From the NCBI GenBank assembly GCA_028023455.1, contig JAQFVV010000204.1:265501-329500 (forward strand): a DNA stretch of 64,000 bases. Direction: 5' to 3'. Below, piece by piece: positions 1 through 13,425 of the stretch. How positions within the stretch are numbered: the first letter of the stretch is position 1; each line of letters begins with the position of its first letter. A program made the position numbers and the translations under genes. The stretch comes from Epiperipatus broadwayi. Its lineage: Eukaryota; Onychophora; Udeonychophora; Euonychophora; Peripatidae. The notes under the pieces were generated by a model, which worked only from the letters and a program-made list of their open reading frames with translations, was not told the origin of the DNA and ran no database searches.

Positions 1-3000
1 TACTGACTTGGCAACCTTTCTAATACGTTTATCAAGTGGCAAATACTCTTTATAATGTTTGGATTAAGAAATACAATATTGTCAGACACTAGCAAATTTA
101 ATATGATAACTTTAAAATAGTATATCTGTTTTATAATAGCTTTATAAAATGTGGAGACGTGGAAATGGGAATACGAATGTATACAAAAAAATAACTCACG
201 ACACAGTTGTTTTAAATTTAAATAACTAAATACATCATTTATTACAAACAAACAAAATAAATTGGGATGAACATAATATTTACAAAATAGGTCTCCGTTT
301 TATAGACCTTTAAATTATTAAATAAATCTTTAGCATCAGTTTAGGATTCCTACTGTCTAAACAAACTAATAATAAACTTAAAGATCCCGATTTGGAACAC
401 ACACTTGATTAGATGTTTTATCCATACGACAATGAATAAATGAAATATCATATTATTATCACAACAAAAAAAAAATATAAATACTTTCGAGAGGATATTA
501 CGGTTGATTGACAAAATAAATCAAATCAGTAATCTTTGGCTTTCAGCAAAACAACTTTCTCTAACTGACTAAATAATAATTCCAATTTTTTATACCTTTC
601 ATACATAGCAAAATCATGTTTATTCTGATGATTTGATGATTAATTTTTACTTAAATAGATACATTGTATTTTAAAATACTTATTTCCTGTTTAAATCTTA
701 ATGTTTTATACCTTTATTAACTGAATTTAGTATATTTCCGAGCATTTATTTCTCATTTTTATATTTCATAATTCTATACCTCAATTCGCGATATTATCTA
801 TATTACGCGTGTGTGTGTATGTTCAAGCAGCAATATCATAAAACAATCTTTTTGTAAACTCTCCCTTCATTAAGAAAATATCATATAATTAATTTATTTC
901 GAACAATGTCGTAAATCCTCCATAAATATGACACTAGTACTACATCCAGAATTAATCTAACAATTTGTCTAACCACTTTTTTTATTAACACAAAGCTATA
1001 TTTTATTATTTTACATACAACACGTTATAAAGGGAATATACACGAGGAGCAGATAAACATCTATTGAACACTTCTACCAGAATTCACCTAATTCCACATA
1101 TTATTTGGTGGGGATTTTTAATTCCACATCACCAGGGCCCTAAGAACATCACTTCAACAATATCATTAATCATACACATATAAAATAAACTAGGCTCTAC
1201 TCATGGAAATTATTAGCATATATCAAATAAGCAAGATCTCCTATCCCTATAAATTTTACAACGCAGTCAGATTTCTTTCTATTATCATAGCTTCTAAAAT
1301 ATTGAACCTTATAAATACATGCTAGCAGACAAATAACTACAGATAATATATCAATCTGTTCAACTCAGGAAATACGACACTGTACGAATTTATACATAAA
1401 AATATTCACAAATTATACTTTATCACACAAAATATTATAATTGTGCAAAACTAACACACACTCGCGAACAAAAGTATATATAATATTAACCCTAAATTAC
1501 ACACTAAGCAGGTAATATGATAATTAAATATTGCATTAAGGTATAACTGTTTTAATTTAATAAACTTTAGGTTACTTTTAAGATTTAATGCTTCTAATTA
1601 TTATGAACGAACTTTCTTTTTATATTTAACAAACTATTTTTATTATACGTTCGTTCGTTGATTCAAAAAAAATAAATAAGAATAATAATTCTCACTTTAA
1701 GATAATAAATGCAAACTGAGTGTAAACCTCTCTAATAATATATTATTAAAATTATTTCTTTCATCCTCGTAAGAAAATAATAAGACCTATTTGAACACAA
1801 TCAATATTTTTTTTTACCGGCGTACTACTTTTTTTTAGTAACGCATTTTCGAGACGGTTTTGAAAATCAAAATAACATAGATTATAACATAAACATAATG
1901 ATAATAAAGCTTCTCTATCCATTATATACATTATATGAGTTAAGTAATAAAAAAAAATAAAAAGATGAAAACACAAAAGTTATTAGTTTTGTAATTTGAA
2001 TAAAAAGTTCATTTGCCAAGCTTCCTCCGGGATATTATAATAAACAACGTAGGACACATTCCAAACCGACTTTAAATTAAATGCACTCTTGCAGTATAAC
2101 TTAAATATATATATATAAGTTTAACTTAAATAAACCCACTACTTTCCAATATTCATAACATATCCATTGAGATACAAAATCACAAGCAGTTAATTTCTCC
2201 TTTATTATACTGAGAAATATATGATATTCCTTGTGCCGTTCTGGGTTAAATACGCAATTGTCCTTATTATTTTGAATAGCATTATCCACTGTAAATTGTC
2301 TTTAGTAATCCCGTGATTAATAATGCTTTATTTGATATTCCGTTTTTATTGAAGAGAACTAAATTTACCAGCAATTTTGTCCATCAAATTCAATTCAAAC
2401 AGAAGTAGTTATATTTTATTTCCTTGATTTATAAGCGCGTATTAGCTCTAGATATATATATATATCCAATAAATGGGTATTGTTATCTAATTACGAAGAA
2501 TCTAAACATGGTATGCTCTATCAAGATAGACACATCCTTAAGTCTATGTATAATCCTCGCAAGACATAGCATGAAACATAGTGAGAATAATATGTATTCT
2601 ATATAACAGTTCTGCACAGTTTTCCATATATATATAAAAAAAAAATAAGTTGCTTAATGATAAAATAATAATACTTATGTGAATCATTCTTATTTAAAAC
2701 TGAAATAAAATAAAATAATATAGACTGCATGATATTAATATACATCTTCACAAGAGCAATAGTGACGAAAAGATTAGTTTAGAATGTTTAAATTGAAAGA
2801 GAATAAGCAAAGGGAGTACCTTTATAAAGTTTAGTGCTGCATATTGAAATTAGTTTCTTCCATAATATATTTCTTCTAATCTGACTTCAGCAATTAACTT
2901 TAGTTGTTTGAAAAATATAAGCCACTGTCTTTTTGGCTATAATTCTTTACAAAGCTAATTTTTTTAACATACTGGAGATCTTTGTTACAAGCTCTCTCTT

Positions 3001-4439
3001 TTGCAACCGTTCATTTGTGTCTCCTTTACTAGCTTACTCCCACGCATTTTTCCAGCTCTACTAATTACATATGCAAAAAAAATCTTTACAACAAAAAAAA
3101 AATGATTTTGATTTTCAAAATTAAATGACAAAAAAAAAAAAAAAATACAAATAATGAAATAAATAGCTTTTACAAACCTGAAAGAAAAATGAATATTAAT
3201 TAACCATCAAATAAAAATGATTAATAATTTATTTAATTTGTAAAATAATTTATTGATCTAACTATCTATTAATCATTGGAAAGAAATATATATTTTTTAA
3301 TTATTTAAGATAACTACTGTAATTTAAATATTTTTATTGTGAATGTACTATTGTTTGCTATTATTTAAAGGATGAAAATGAGATGAAACCTAAGACAAAA
3401 TCATACAGGCATACACATGCATGCACTACAATCTAAATATTGAACTACCTTAATTAAATCTAATCAAAACTGCTATTAACTGTTGACAAAAAGGATAATA
3501 ATTAATAAATAAAGGATTTTAAAACCATTCAACTAAATATTACACTAACATAGGATCATCTTGCATTTTTCCAACAAAATATATCAATTTCATTAACAAA
3601 CCACCCCCCTTCCTTACATTATATACCCCATTAACCACAATAATACTAATGAATACTTATCAAGTGGTCAATAAACTGCATAATAACCCATATTTAAACC
3701 TTAAATAATCTTGTTCAAAAATTTTTAAAATTCTAAGGCTATTTCATTTTTTTTATAATACTATATAGCTATTTATCTAAGATACAAGGTATCTTGGACC
3801 CCTGTGCCCATTCAGATGGTCACAATATATATATATATATATATACTTATTGCAAGTATATATATGTATATTTTTTTATATTTGGGTTTGTATTTAAAAC
3901 TTATTTAAAATATTGATACTACCTAAAATTAAACCATAATATGGAAATAAAGGATGTACTATTTGTTTTATAAGTAATGCCTTTGTAATTTATTTGAAAG
4001 AGCATTAATATTTTATTCTTATTTTTCTTTTAGTGCCAGATTCATTATGAAATTAATTGAATTCACAATTTAATAAAAGATAACTTCGTATTTCACTTAT
4101 TATTTAGTCTTTAGGTTACTTACACATATTATTGTTCATTGATATGTTTAGATATACATAAATTTACTTATTAGATGTGTATATTGGATTTAATAGAATT
4201 CCCTTTGTTTCTGATATATATATATATATTTGATTAGTTAGTCATATGAACCTTGAAAATAAATTATAATGATAGATTTCATTGCTCTGTATGATTTTAC
4301 ATTTATTTCATGTATAGCTAGTTGGAAGGGCATATAAACAATTTATTTAAATATAACTGGGATAATTTTATCTTTCTTCATTTAAATTATACAATTTATT
4401 ATATTAAGCTTTCTCAACAATTGGATTTATTTAGATTAC
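1..4439. other. AT-rich anonymous spacer
   Basis: I see no convincing gene, RNA gene or full transposon here. The stretch is AT-rich with many short A and T runs, a GT run near 810 and a TA run near 3825-3844. The short open frames lack recognisable domains and are what stop-poor AT-rich DNA gives by chance. It could be intergenic or part of a long intron; the sequence does not decide. Confidence 0.5.
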
Positions 4440-4726
4440 ATATATTCCATTACATTTATCATCCAATGTTTGAAGTATTATTTTCTTCTCATATATTGAC
4501 ATTCCATTACATTTGATGTATAATATGTTTATATGATATATTTTCCATTACATTAGGCACCACAAACTGTAGGTCTCAGTTAACTGATGATTGGTATAAT
4601 GGAGTAAAAGTATGTTCCATTACATTTGGATGCCACAACGTGGTCAGCATAATATCTTTGTTCAATTGTCCATTACATTTGGATGCCACAACATGGTCAG
4701 CATAATATGTTTGTTCAGTTGTCCAT

Positions 4727-4730
<4 letters not shown>
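4440..4730. repeat. 53-bp minisatellite with CCATTACATTTGG motif
   Basis: The motif CCATTACATTTGGATGCC occurs at 4617 and 4670, with a truncated copy (CCATTACA) at 4723, giving an exact 53-bp period. Looser copies of TTCCATTACATTT lie upstream at about 4448, 4502 and 4545. The unit resembles the repeats at the inner end of the Ty3/gypsy LTR at 41.49-41.66 kb (TTCTGTTATATTTGG followed by GC-rich letters). It may therefore be the tail of a related LTR, which is inference. Confidence 0.7.

Positions 4731-4769
<39 letters not shown>
4729..4769. repeat. (TA)n microsatellite
   Basis: An uninterrupted TA run abuts the minisatellite and lies about 40 bp before the Penelope-like insertion. Each Penelope-like insertion in this window is adjacent to a TA-rich tract, which may reflect target preference. 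Confidence 0.9.
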
Positions 4770-4771
<2 letters not shown>

Positions 4772-4806
4772 AAGTTTGATATCTGTATTCATTTCACAAT
4801 ATATGT

Positions 4807-4878
4807 AATATACAAATCAATATATATATCAAAATACAGTACAATTTATATAAATTATATTCTTTTAGAAGTACTTTC
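4807..4878. repeat. PLE-A left inverted repeat
   Basis: Exact reverse complement of 5587-5658 over 72 bp. Its inner edge ends in GTACTTTC, the mirror of the GAAAGTAC that starts the right repeat at the GAAA box of the ribozyme-like motif. Confidence 0.93.
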
Positions 4879-5010
4879 AAAATTAAAAATGTACATTTAT
4901 TTGTTAATGACTTGTTGAAAATTGGTTATTATAAAAATGCAATTGCTAATATTATTAAAGGATTTAAAAGAAATTAACACTATAATAAAATTAAAAATAA
5001 AAATATCAAA

Positions 5011-5502
5011 ATGAAATGGATTTCAATGCCATTTATATCAGATGAGCAGGTCAAGTTCATTAAGAAAATTTATAATGGTTTGTGTCATATTGTTTTTTTC
5101 TCTACAAATAACATAAATAGATTGCTTAATAATTCTAAAATTCAAAATTCAAAGTTTAATCAAAATTCTATTATATATAGATTGATATGTGGATGCAGCG
5201 TACAATACATTGGTGAATCTAAGTGTACATTTGAGAAGAGAATAAAAGAACATAATAGAATTCAAAAAGAGAATCAATATGGAACAGATGTAAATAAACC
5301 TTCATCATCTGTTATATTTGATCATAATAAATCTTGTCAATATGGATTTAAATTTGATTATAAAAATATGAAAATTATTCAAATTGAACGTTGTCATAAT
5401 AAACTTAAAATAAAAGAGGCTATGTTGATTTCAAGAAATCATCAAATGTTAATGAATCGCCAGTCATCAAATGTTAAGATAACAGAATTGTGGGAAATCT
5501 GA
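5011..5502 (+). CDS. GIY-YIG endonuclease domain, C-terminal part of a Penelope-like polyprotein
   Basis: The 163-residue frame carries a GIY-YIG nuclease, the single-strand-nicking domain at the C-terminus of Penelope-like retroelements. Visible hallmarks are IYRLICGCSVQYIGES (about residues 55-70), the KRIKEHN helix after it with the conserved Arg (about 78-84), and a late IKEAMLI segment with the Glu expected for metal binding (about 135-141). Residues 1-50 resemble the linker between PLE RT and endonuclease. The same frame continues upstream to about 4880, where linker-like codons are interrupted by a TAA at 4975-4977. ATG 5011 is therefore only the first Met after a nonsense codon, not a native start. 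The RT domain is absent. It lies between the 72-bp repeats and ends 85 bp before the right one. Confidence 0.75.
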   Translation: MKWISMPFISDEQVKFIKKIYNGLCHIVFFSTNNINRLLNNSKIQNSKFNQNSIIYRLICGCSVQYIGESKCTFEKRIKEHNRIQKENQYGTDVNKPSSSVIFDHNKSCQYGFKFDYKNMKIIQIERCHNKLKIKEAMLISRNHQMLMNRQSSNVKITELWEI

Positions 5503-5559
5503 ATTGAACTATGGGTATTGTTAAGGGTTGTCTCGTTTTGATTATTCAACGTTATATAG

Positions 5560-5590
5560 TTGATAAAGACTACAAAGTGTATAGTCGAAA
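5560..5590 (+). ncRNA. hammerhead-like 3' UTR motif of PLE-A (relic)
   Basis: TTGATAA (5560-5566) is followed by a stem-loop, GACTA (5568-5572) with TAGTC (5582-5586), and then GAAA (5587-5590). This matches the order CUGANGA, stem II, GAAA of a hammerhead core, with two transitions in the first box. Hammerheads are known in Penelope-like elements. I could not complete stems I and III, so I call it a relic. Confidence 0.4.
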
Positions 5591-5658
5591 GTACTTCTAA
5601 AAGAATATAATTTATATAAATTGTACTGTATTTTGATATATATATTGATTTGTATATT
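5587..5658. repeat. PLE-A right inverted repeat (element 3' end)
   Basis: 72 bp, the exact reverse complement of 4807-4878. It begins exactly at the GAAA box of the preceding stem-loop motif and runs to the 3' end of the element, next to a TA-rich flank. Confidence 0.93.
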
Positions 5659-5659
5659 A

Positions 5660-8600
5660 TATATACATACATATATATATATATATTATTGTTTGCTACA
5701 GGACCATCTCATCTTAGCATTTATTTATCTAAAAGTCTTTTTATAATATGATTTCCACTAAGTTTTTAATTGAAACTTATAAAACATTATTCCTTGAAAT
5801 ATTGGTTATTGAGTATCTTAAAAAAAGTTTATAAAAATCGAATTATAAGTTAACTTATAAACCTTTTTCTGAAAAAAAACTGATTTCCAATTGAGTTAAA
5901 ATATTTTTAGTAAATAAATAATATATTTATTATGTATAAAAAACAATTTTCTATGAATTATTTTGAAATTGTACTTGTAAAAGAGAAATGTAATTTTTAT
6001 TTATTTACAAATAAATAAATAACTGATTTACTTGATTAAATGTACATAATTTTATTGTTATTCACTTTATCATGCATTAAAGGAAGTTATATTTAAGTTA
6101 AATAAATTAATCTTTCTATTTTCTATATTTCACAAGTTCATTAAAAAACCATTTTTATGCTCAATTAGTAATTTATGATTAAATAATTAATATTTTATAA
6201 GTTTGAATACTAAGATCTAAAAAAAATTAGAAATACTGAATATCATCTTGGAACTATTTAAAAATTTGCAAATTTTTGTATTCTTTATATATATGTTTTT
6301 AGATTTCTTTTAGGCAAGCGGCAGATTGTTCATTATTCATGTTAATGTTTAATAAATGAAATGAAATTTATAATATTAGATCTATGTATTCCTCACTATA
6401 CCTCTAATCTAAAAGCTATAATGTGTATTATTGATATTACTGTTATCTTTGAAGCAGTAACCGAATTAGACTTTTTTGAAATGTATTAAATAAATTTCAA
6501 GACTTTATTTGGTATTATTTTGTTACATAAAAAAGCAATTTTGAAATTATCTATGTGCCAAAACACTTCTTATTTTCTATATTTTTTCTACATTGATTAA
6601 ATTCCCATTAAATTGATTTACACTCAAAATTTTCATTTTCTTAATAAATAATTTTTTGATAAAATACAAACCAAAATTAAAAATATTGATTTACTTTCTT
6701 TATACTTAAAAACCAGTATTAATCTTTTAATGTGATAATCTAAACTATTATAATTTGTTTGTTTATTTCTCCTAATACATTCCTAATGAGAGACAGACTA
6801 TTTACAAACTATATGTATAGGTTGTCAATGGATAAATCAATATGATTTGTGCTCTACAAGATTTAATATTTTATATATATTTTGAATAAAAATAATATGT
6901 TTATTATATCAATATAATAGCATTTACATCACTAATGCAACAAAAGAAGTTAAAATTATAGTTTCACTTCACTAGCACATATTACTTAAATCTGAACCAA
7001 GAAAATATTTTAAAACTGATTTAACAATCACATTTTGAAGTAAATGATTAATTACAGCTCTGATAACTATTTTACAAGAACAGATTTAATATTATCCAAC
7101 TTATTTGCAATTTTTTTTTATTCACTCAGCAACACAATTTAATCCCAAGTTTAGATAAATAAGCTTTCCTTCATTTTTTTTCAAACTTTTCACACTATTG
7201 ATAAATAAGATGTCACACCTTACTATATATTTTCAATAGAAATGATGCCTGACTATTAAATTATTATTCTTACAACAGGTTGCTCTGGTCCTTAATTTGG
7301 TTTCAATGACCAAAATTATAATACACTAGAGCAATGGTTTTTAAATTGGGATATACTAAGGTGCAATACTGTCTCCTCAAGAAGTTCATGGATTATAATG
7401 ATCAGTAGAACCATATGCTTTTTCCTGACAGAAATTTAAAATTAAAACAAAAAAGTTGAAATTTACTCATTCTGGATTGGCATAATAGATATATATTTTC
7501 ATATTGTAATATGCGTCATTCATAAATAAGTGTGCCTAAACATATTTTTCTCTAGTAAAACTTCAGATTCACATTTAGCTTAAAACTAATATATTATAGA
7601 ATGTATGGTTTTTAAGAAGATTATAAATTAAAGACTCACAATCTCTTAGTAGTAATAGTTATTACTCATGAAAGCATTTGTTGAAAATACATAATCATGT
7701 ATTGTTGAGCATCTACTTTTGAAAAAGTGTCATTTCTTTTTTTTCAATACTAAATGATTTATGTATTTTATATTCACATATAATTTTTATACACAGATAA
7801 AAAGTTTGGATATGAAATATATGCATGTAATTAAAGGATAATGATATAGTTTCCCAAATACATATGCCCATAGTTAGTGCAGAAAATGTGCCAACAGTAT
7901 GAGGACTTCATTATATTCAAGCCATATACTAACTTAACAAGAAAACATTATTCAAAAGCAACTGAATACTAAATATGAAAAAAAAAACAGGAAGAAAACA
8001 GAAAAGATAATTTGTATTGGAAGCACAAGGCAACAGAAAATAATAATGGTTGAATTCTGCTTATTAATTATTGAAAGATTCTCTTGACCAAACAAACAAA
8101 ATATTATCTTCCAACTATGGACTGTGCCAATGGTATTAGTTTAGCATATTATAAAACCAATTCTAATAAAACTAATAAATATATACTATTTTACCAAATC
8201 ATGATTTGACATTTTTAATTTTCAGCCATAATTGTTCTTTTTTATAGGTATAGCAATCTAATTTACTTTAGTTTTATGTTTTTTAGTTACTACACTAAAA
8301 ATGTAAGATTCATATCTTAACAAGTCTTTCTAAATCTCTTCCAACTTTTCATTATGTTGTTATTTTTAATAACAACCTACAACATTTTTTCTTTTTAGTA
8401 ATTTTATTTCTGCTTATTTGATGAAATTGTAATTACAATTTTAAAAATATTTTTATATCTTTCCAGAACACTTTGCATAGGTACATTTGTTTCTTTATTC
8501 AATTTATTTGCAATTTTTAATTATATTTTTGTTTATTCATCTTTTTATTAATTGTTGAATCAGATATTTTTGTTGTTTTTCTGAAGGTTTGTGATGATGG

Positions 8601-8702
8601 TGTTCTAGCTGTATTTTTATATTGGACTATTTCCATCATCTAATATGTGTGTTGAATGTCTTTAGAAAAGTTTAATTTTATTTAAATATTCTAAATGCAT
8701 TC
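5660..8702. other. AT-rich anonymous spacer
   Basis: I see no gene or complete element. Short TA tracts lie at 5660-5690, and homopolymer runs of A or T are scattered. No open frame of note shows a recognised domain. Confidence 0.5.
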
Positions 8703-8802
8703 AACTGTTAGTAATATCACAGCAAACAGGTTAGTATATGCACCAACTGTTAGTAATATCACAGCAAACAACTGTTAGTTATATCACAGCAAACAGGTTA
8801 GT
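8703..8802. repeat. Short tandem repeat, three copies
   Basis: Copies of AACTGTTAGTAATATCACAG followed by CAAAC start at 8703, 8745 and 8770. The first and third are followed by AGGTTAGTAT. The second lacks that tail, so the spacings are 42 and 25 bp. Confidence 0.85.
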
Positions 8803-11363
8803 ATTACTTATATTCCTCTCATAACCTATAGTTTTTTTTATCATATACTTAACATTTCTTTTTTGGAATTACTATATAATTTGTAATTTTTTAATATACT
8901 TTTTTCTAATAATAATAAAAAATGAATATTACAATAAGTGTTTAAAATAGAAATATAATTCTAAAGTTTTTTATTATTATTATTTTTAGAAATCTTAAAC
9001 CACAATAAATTATAAATTACCACGAGTAATGATCGTAACATTCAGTTGCTTAGTTGTTCTACATTCTTTGGTAGCATAACATAATTACACATAAATAATA
9101 TATAACAAGTATTTATAGATAGTTTGACCTGCTTGTTTAATAAATAGAGGTTTTAATACCCGAATACTTTAATCTGATATTATATTAATTTATTTTATTG
9201 CAATTTATAAATTATTGACTTCACAGTAACTTTCTTTACAAGTGATAACATCGTTAACGTCTAAGTAGAAAGCTATGCCTAATGACGATTAAGTGTTTTC
9301 TCATTAATTAATCATACAGCTTTTTACTGAAAGATTCTTTGGAATCAATATTGCAATGTTACAAACGATATATTAACCTTTATGTATTTATAAAATTTAA
9401 CAACGCTAATTTTTACAAAAAAATAATCTATTATATGACTTTTCATTTTAAAATTTGTACTTTGTTATCATAGAGTATACATTTTACGATTTCGCTAATA
9501 TAATTGATATATATAATTTAGCTGCATATTTTTAATATTGTAATTCCAAAGAAAGATTCTAAATAAAAAAGTAAGGGTTGTGGAGTGTAGTCCAGGAATT
9601 ATAATTCTAACTATAAAACTTTATTAAAAAATAAATGTTACTCTGGCTCATTATAAGATATATATGTAGATTAAATTATGAGTTTAATATACGTTTATAA
9701 AAATCTACATATACAAATTTCTATTTCTGCATATACCTACATATAAATAATTAAAAATTACACGAATTTTTAACATATTCTATTGCAAATAAAAATTTCA
9801 AGATTATAAATCATCATTAAGCGCAAAGTAACAGATAAAACCTCTCACATAGTCTTAAATAGATGCTTATGAAGCGATTTTGTTTGTTTAAAATGTATGA
9901 AAGTAGTAACGAGTACTTGACATATACATTGAGTTTACAATGATAATAATACATTAAACATAAAATATGCAAGACATAAATAGTTAGAGACTTAATTATT
10001 TTATTTAAATTGGTAAATATCACCATTGCTATGTTAAATAATTTACTAATGTCTATAAGGTTATAAATGAGATCATAATTTTACTACTTTGAAATGTGTA
10101 TGTTTAAATATTTTATTGCTAATCTAAGTACACAGAACATGTATGTGAGAGTATATTAACAATTTCACACTTTAACAATAAAGAATATTGATTTGAGATT
10201 ATTACAAGGCCACTATTCTAATATAATTAACAACTGCTCAAGATATCTAGCCATCTGTTGAGATTGTTAAGTTGAACTACATTTATAATATGAATAGTTT
10301 TTTTTTGTTTTTTTTTACAATAAATGAAATGATAATTATATGATATGTGCAGTAGAATGCAATTAAAATTTATTGATTATTTAATTGCATATGTTTTTAG
10401 TACTAGTTTAACAATCATCAATAAATATGTGTAATTTGATGTCAAAAACTTACTTATATAGATCCAAACTTAAAATTCTAGAATAAATTGTTTAAGAGAA
10501 TGGTAAAAAAATGAAAAACTATCTTTAAAATGATTGAGTATCATCACTTCTTACACAATTTAAATTATTAGCATCATTTTTACAATATAGCATAGATTAT
10601 ATTAACTTAATGATATACTTTAATTAAAAACTATCAATCTTTTTTTAAATCTTTATTAATATTTCTTCAAATTTGAAGGATTATTTCATTCTATATCAAA
10701 GATTATCTAATATTTCAACATCAATATATTATTTCTTCAAACTACATTTCAATGCATCTATTTTATTCATGAGCTATAGTTTGAAACATGAAATTCATGA
10801 CATCAGAAAAATAAAAACAATGTCTATGAAGTAAATGGAACTGAACCAATCTTGCCTCTGACTGTTTTCAACTTCAATCATTATGTGCTATTGTTTTATA
10901 TATCTAAAACGCTTTTATCAATTTATATTTCTAGTGTTTAATTTTAATAGTAGAATATGTTTAGATATTAATGTGTATTCTTCAAATTAGATCGCACTTA
11001 TTAAACATTATATAAAAGTGAATAAACACATAAATTATAATTTTAAAAACCATGCAATGATGTTTGTCTATTATATATATTTAATTATAATGTAGAATTA
11101 ATGTAGATAAGGGTTCAAAAAATATTAGTAATTTCGAACTTTATAAAGTTTATTAATTATTGAAGCAAAATATAGTAATGTTAATATTTAAATATATACA
11201 TATACTATAAAAATAATATTAGTAGATTGATGTAAAATTTTTGAAATATATAAGAACAATAACACAATATTGATTGGGATATATAGTTGTCTTAGATTAC
11301 CTGAATGAACTTGAGTCAATCAATATTCATTATAGAAGTTATTTACATTTTTCTGATATTTTG
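8803..11363. other. AT-rich anonymous spacer
   Basis: No supported gene. The interval is long AT-rich sequence with scattered TA and poly-T runs and no recognised protein domain on either strand. Confidence 0.5.
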
Positions 11364-11670
<307 letters not shown>

Positions 11671-12939
11671 AAGTAAAATTTAATGAAAGGTAGTTTAAAT
11701 ATATATGTATATATGAGGGTTTAAGAGTTCAAGTTACAATGACCATACCCTCCTTTTGTTTTAGGGTAAATCTTTAAAAAAAATCATAAATTTTAAGTAG
11801 TATTTTTTCTGATAGCCTTTCTCTAAATAGTATAGCTAACCAATTCATAATGATAGGCTATTAGATATATACCTATTCTTTTTTAGAGAATGATGCATAA
11901 GAAAATTTATTTATCATCATTTATTATCTTTTTATAGTTTTTGAGTGACTAAATAAAGAAAACAATTAAGGATCTCATGTTGAATAAATATACTTATAGA
12001 TTGAGTAAATGTAAAGAGAGTAAATAATTTATTTATTAAAATTAAAAAAATAAAATATTTTATCAAGTTATATTGAAGAATAACAATGACTTTATTAAGG
12101 TTAAAAAAGGAGAACCTCATGTCCATGAGCTAATAAAAAAGGGACTGCATCTTGTTAGTTACTAGGTGACAGAAACAAAATCATGAAAAAGAACACATAT
12201 ATTTTTTCTTCTTTAAAATTTGTGCTTTATTTTCATATATTTTTACCAATGGATTCTGGATTTATAGCAAAGAAGTAATGCACTAGAAAATCACATAGGA
12301 GGGGAAAATATAAACTTCTGTCATTTAATATTCCTGTGAGTAAAATGGAATATATAACAATAAATGCTATGCTGATAGCCATAAAGCTGTCAAACCATTA
12401 AATTTTCTATGGATTACAATATTGATTATAGGAATAGATGGATATCAACTAATGATTAAAATTGATCATAAAGATCTACATTTGTGTTTGCTATCATGGA
12501 AATAGCAATGAATATGCCATGGGATAATGGAGCTTAAGCCAAAATTATTTGCTGGACTTGGTAACAGATGCGAATAGACAAATTTATTTGAATTATCTAT
12601 TCAGATAGATTTCACTTATTATAATAAGAATTAAGAGCACAATGGTAATTTACCAATAGATATCTATCAAAATCTCCTTTATTAATAATTGTAATTATTA
12701 GCACAATCATATTTTATCATTCAATATCTACTTACATAATAAAATCAAATAAGTAAGGCTTAAATCAATATTAACATATTATTTTTTTAAAATATAAACA
12801 TAATCAATATTCCATATAATTTAATTTAAATTATGTAATAACTATTATTATAAAAAGCATTACTTGATTTGAAAGATATGATAAATAATATATATATAGA
12901 AAAAATAATAATAAAACTTCCATTACATTTTTTTGTGTG
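11671..12939. other. AT-rich spacer, possibly containing an unidentified decayed element
   Basis: No gene can be supported. The part at 12240-12600 is slightly less AT-rich and reads like old coding or element sequence, but I could not assign it to a family. Confidence 0.4.
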
Positions 12940-13020
12940 TGTGAAAGAGAGAGCTACTCTGCAATTAATCCTTTTATGATTTGTGTGTTAATAAATTTAA
13001 TTAGAGGTCATACTTACAAA
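12940..13020 (+). repeat. SINE-like 3' tail, partial copy
   Basis: The segment shares an order of motifs (AGAGAG, GCAATTA, then TTTGTGTGTTAATAAAT) with 13360-13425. It looks like the 3' tail of the same short interspersed family without its tRNA-like head. Confidence 0.4.
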
Positions 13021-13113
13021 TTGAAATCTGGCAGAGATAGATTATAAATATACATTGACTGATGTTAGGTTACAGTTGTTGAATTAAAATTATGTTATTT
13101 GTCTTAGCCATCT

Positions 13114-13165
13114 AAACCAGTTAATGTTAATATATATATATATATATATTAACATTAACTGGTTT
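13114..13165. repeat. 52-bp perfect hairpin with TA core
   Basis: AAACCAGTTAATGTTAA is followed by alternating TA and then by its exact reverse complement. The whole 52 bp is a perfect inverted repeat with no unpaired spacer. It sits between two SINE-like pieces. It may come from fold-back at a TA microsatellite; I see no coding role. Confidence 0.9.
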
Positions 13166-13294
13166 ATATATATATTATATTTACAATATATATATATATA
13201 TTGTGCCATTACAATTTAGTCACTAGCTAAATTTATAGTAATGTGCATGAGAGAAAATGAACAAAAATCATCATCACATTTTTATATAACCATA

Positions 13295-13425
13295 AAAGAA
13301 GCTGTAGGGCATCCAAGTTCAAACCCTACCAGATCAAAATTTTAAACGCTTTAGACAGAAAGAGAGTGGGACAGCAATTATATGCTTTACTTGTTTGTGT
13401 GTTAATAAATCTCAAAAAGAGCAGT
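13295..13425 (+). mobile_element. tRNA-derived SINE relic (candidate)
   Basis: AAGTTCAAACCCTACC near 13314-13330 resembles a pol III B box with a T-arm stem (GTAGGG pairs with CCCTAC). Downstream is a tail shared with 12940-13020 that ends in TGTGTTAATAAAT. I cannot define a convincing A box, so the call rests on the B-box-like motif and the repeated tail. Confidence 0.4.

Larger units (their letters stand above)
4807..5658 (+). mobile_element. PLE-A: truncated Penelope-like element with perfect 72-bp terminal inverted repeats
   Basis: This 852-bp unit has a GIY-YIG-type ORF between two inverted repeats, 4807-4878 and 5587-5658, identical over 72 bp when read base by base. Inside the left repeat the reading frame begins directly with the region that links RT and endonuclease in Penelope-like elements, so the RT part is missing. 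The 3' side has the ORF stop at 5500-5502, a short 3' UTR, a stem-loop followed by GAAA, and then the repeat. TA-rich sequence flanks both sides. The simplest reading is a 5'-truncated PLE whose 5' junction acquired an inverted copy of its own 3' end. An alternative is a non-autonomous endonuclease cassette bounded by TIRs. Confidence 0.8.

Noticed and set aside
4616-4730. Regularly spaced repeats considered as CRISPR-like
   Set aside because: The spacers are themselves repeated, giving a plain 53-bp tandem array in a eukaryotic setting.
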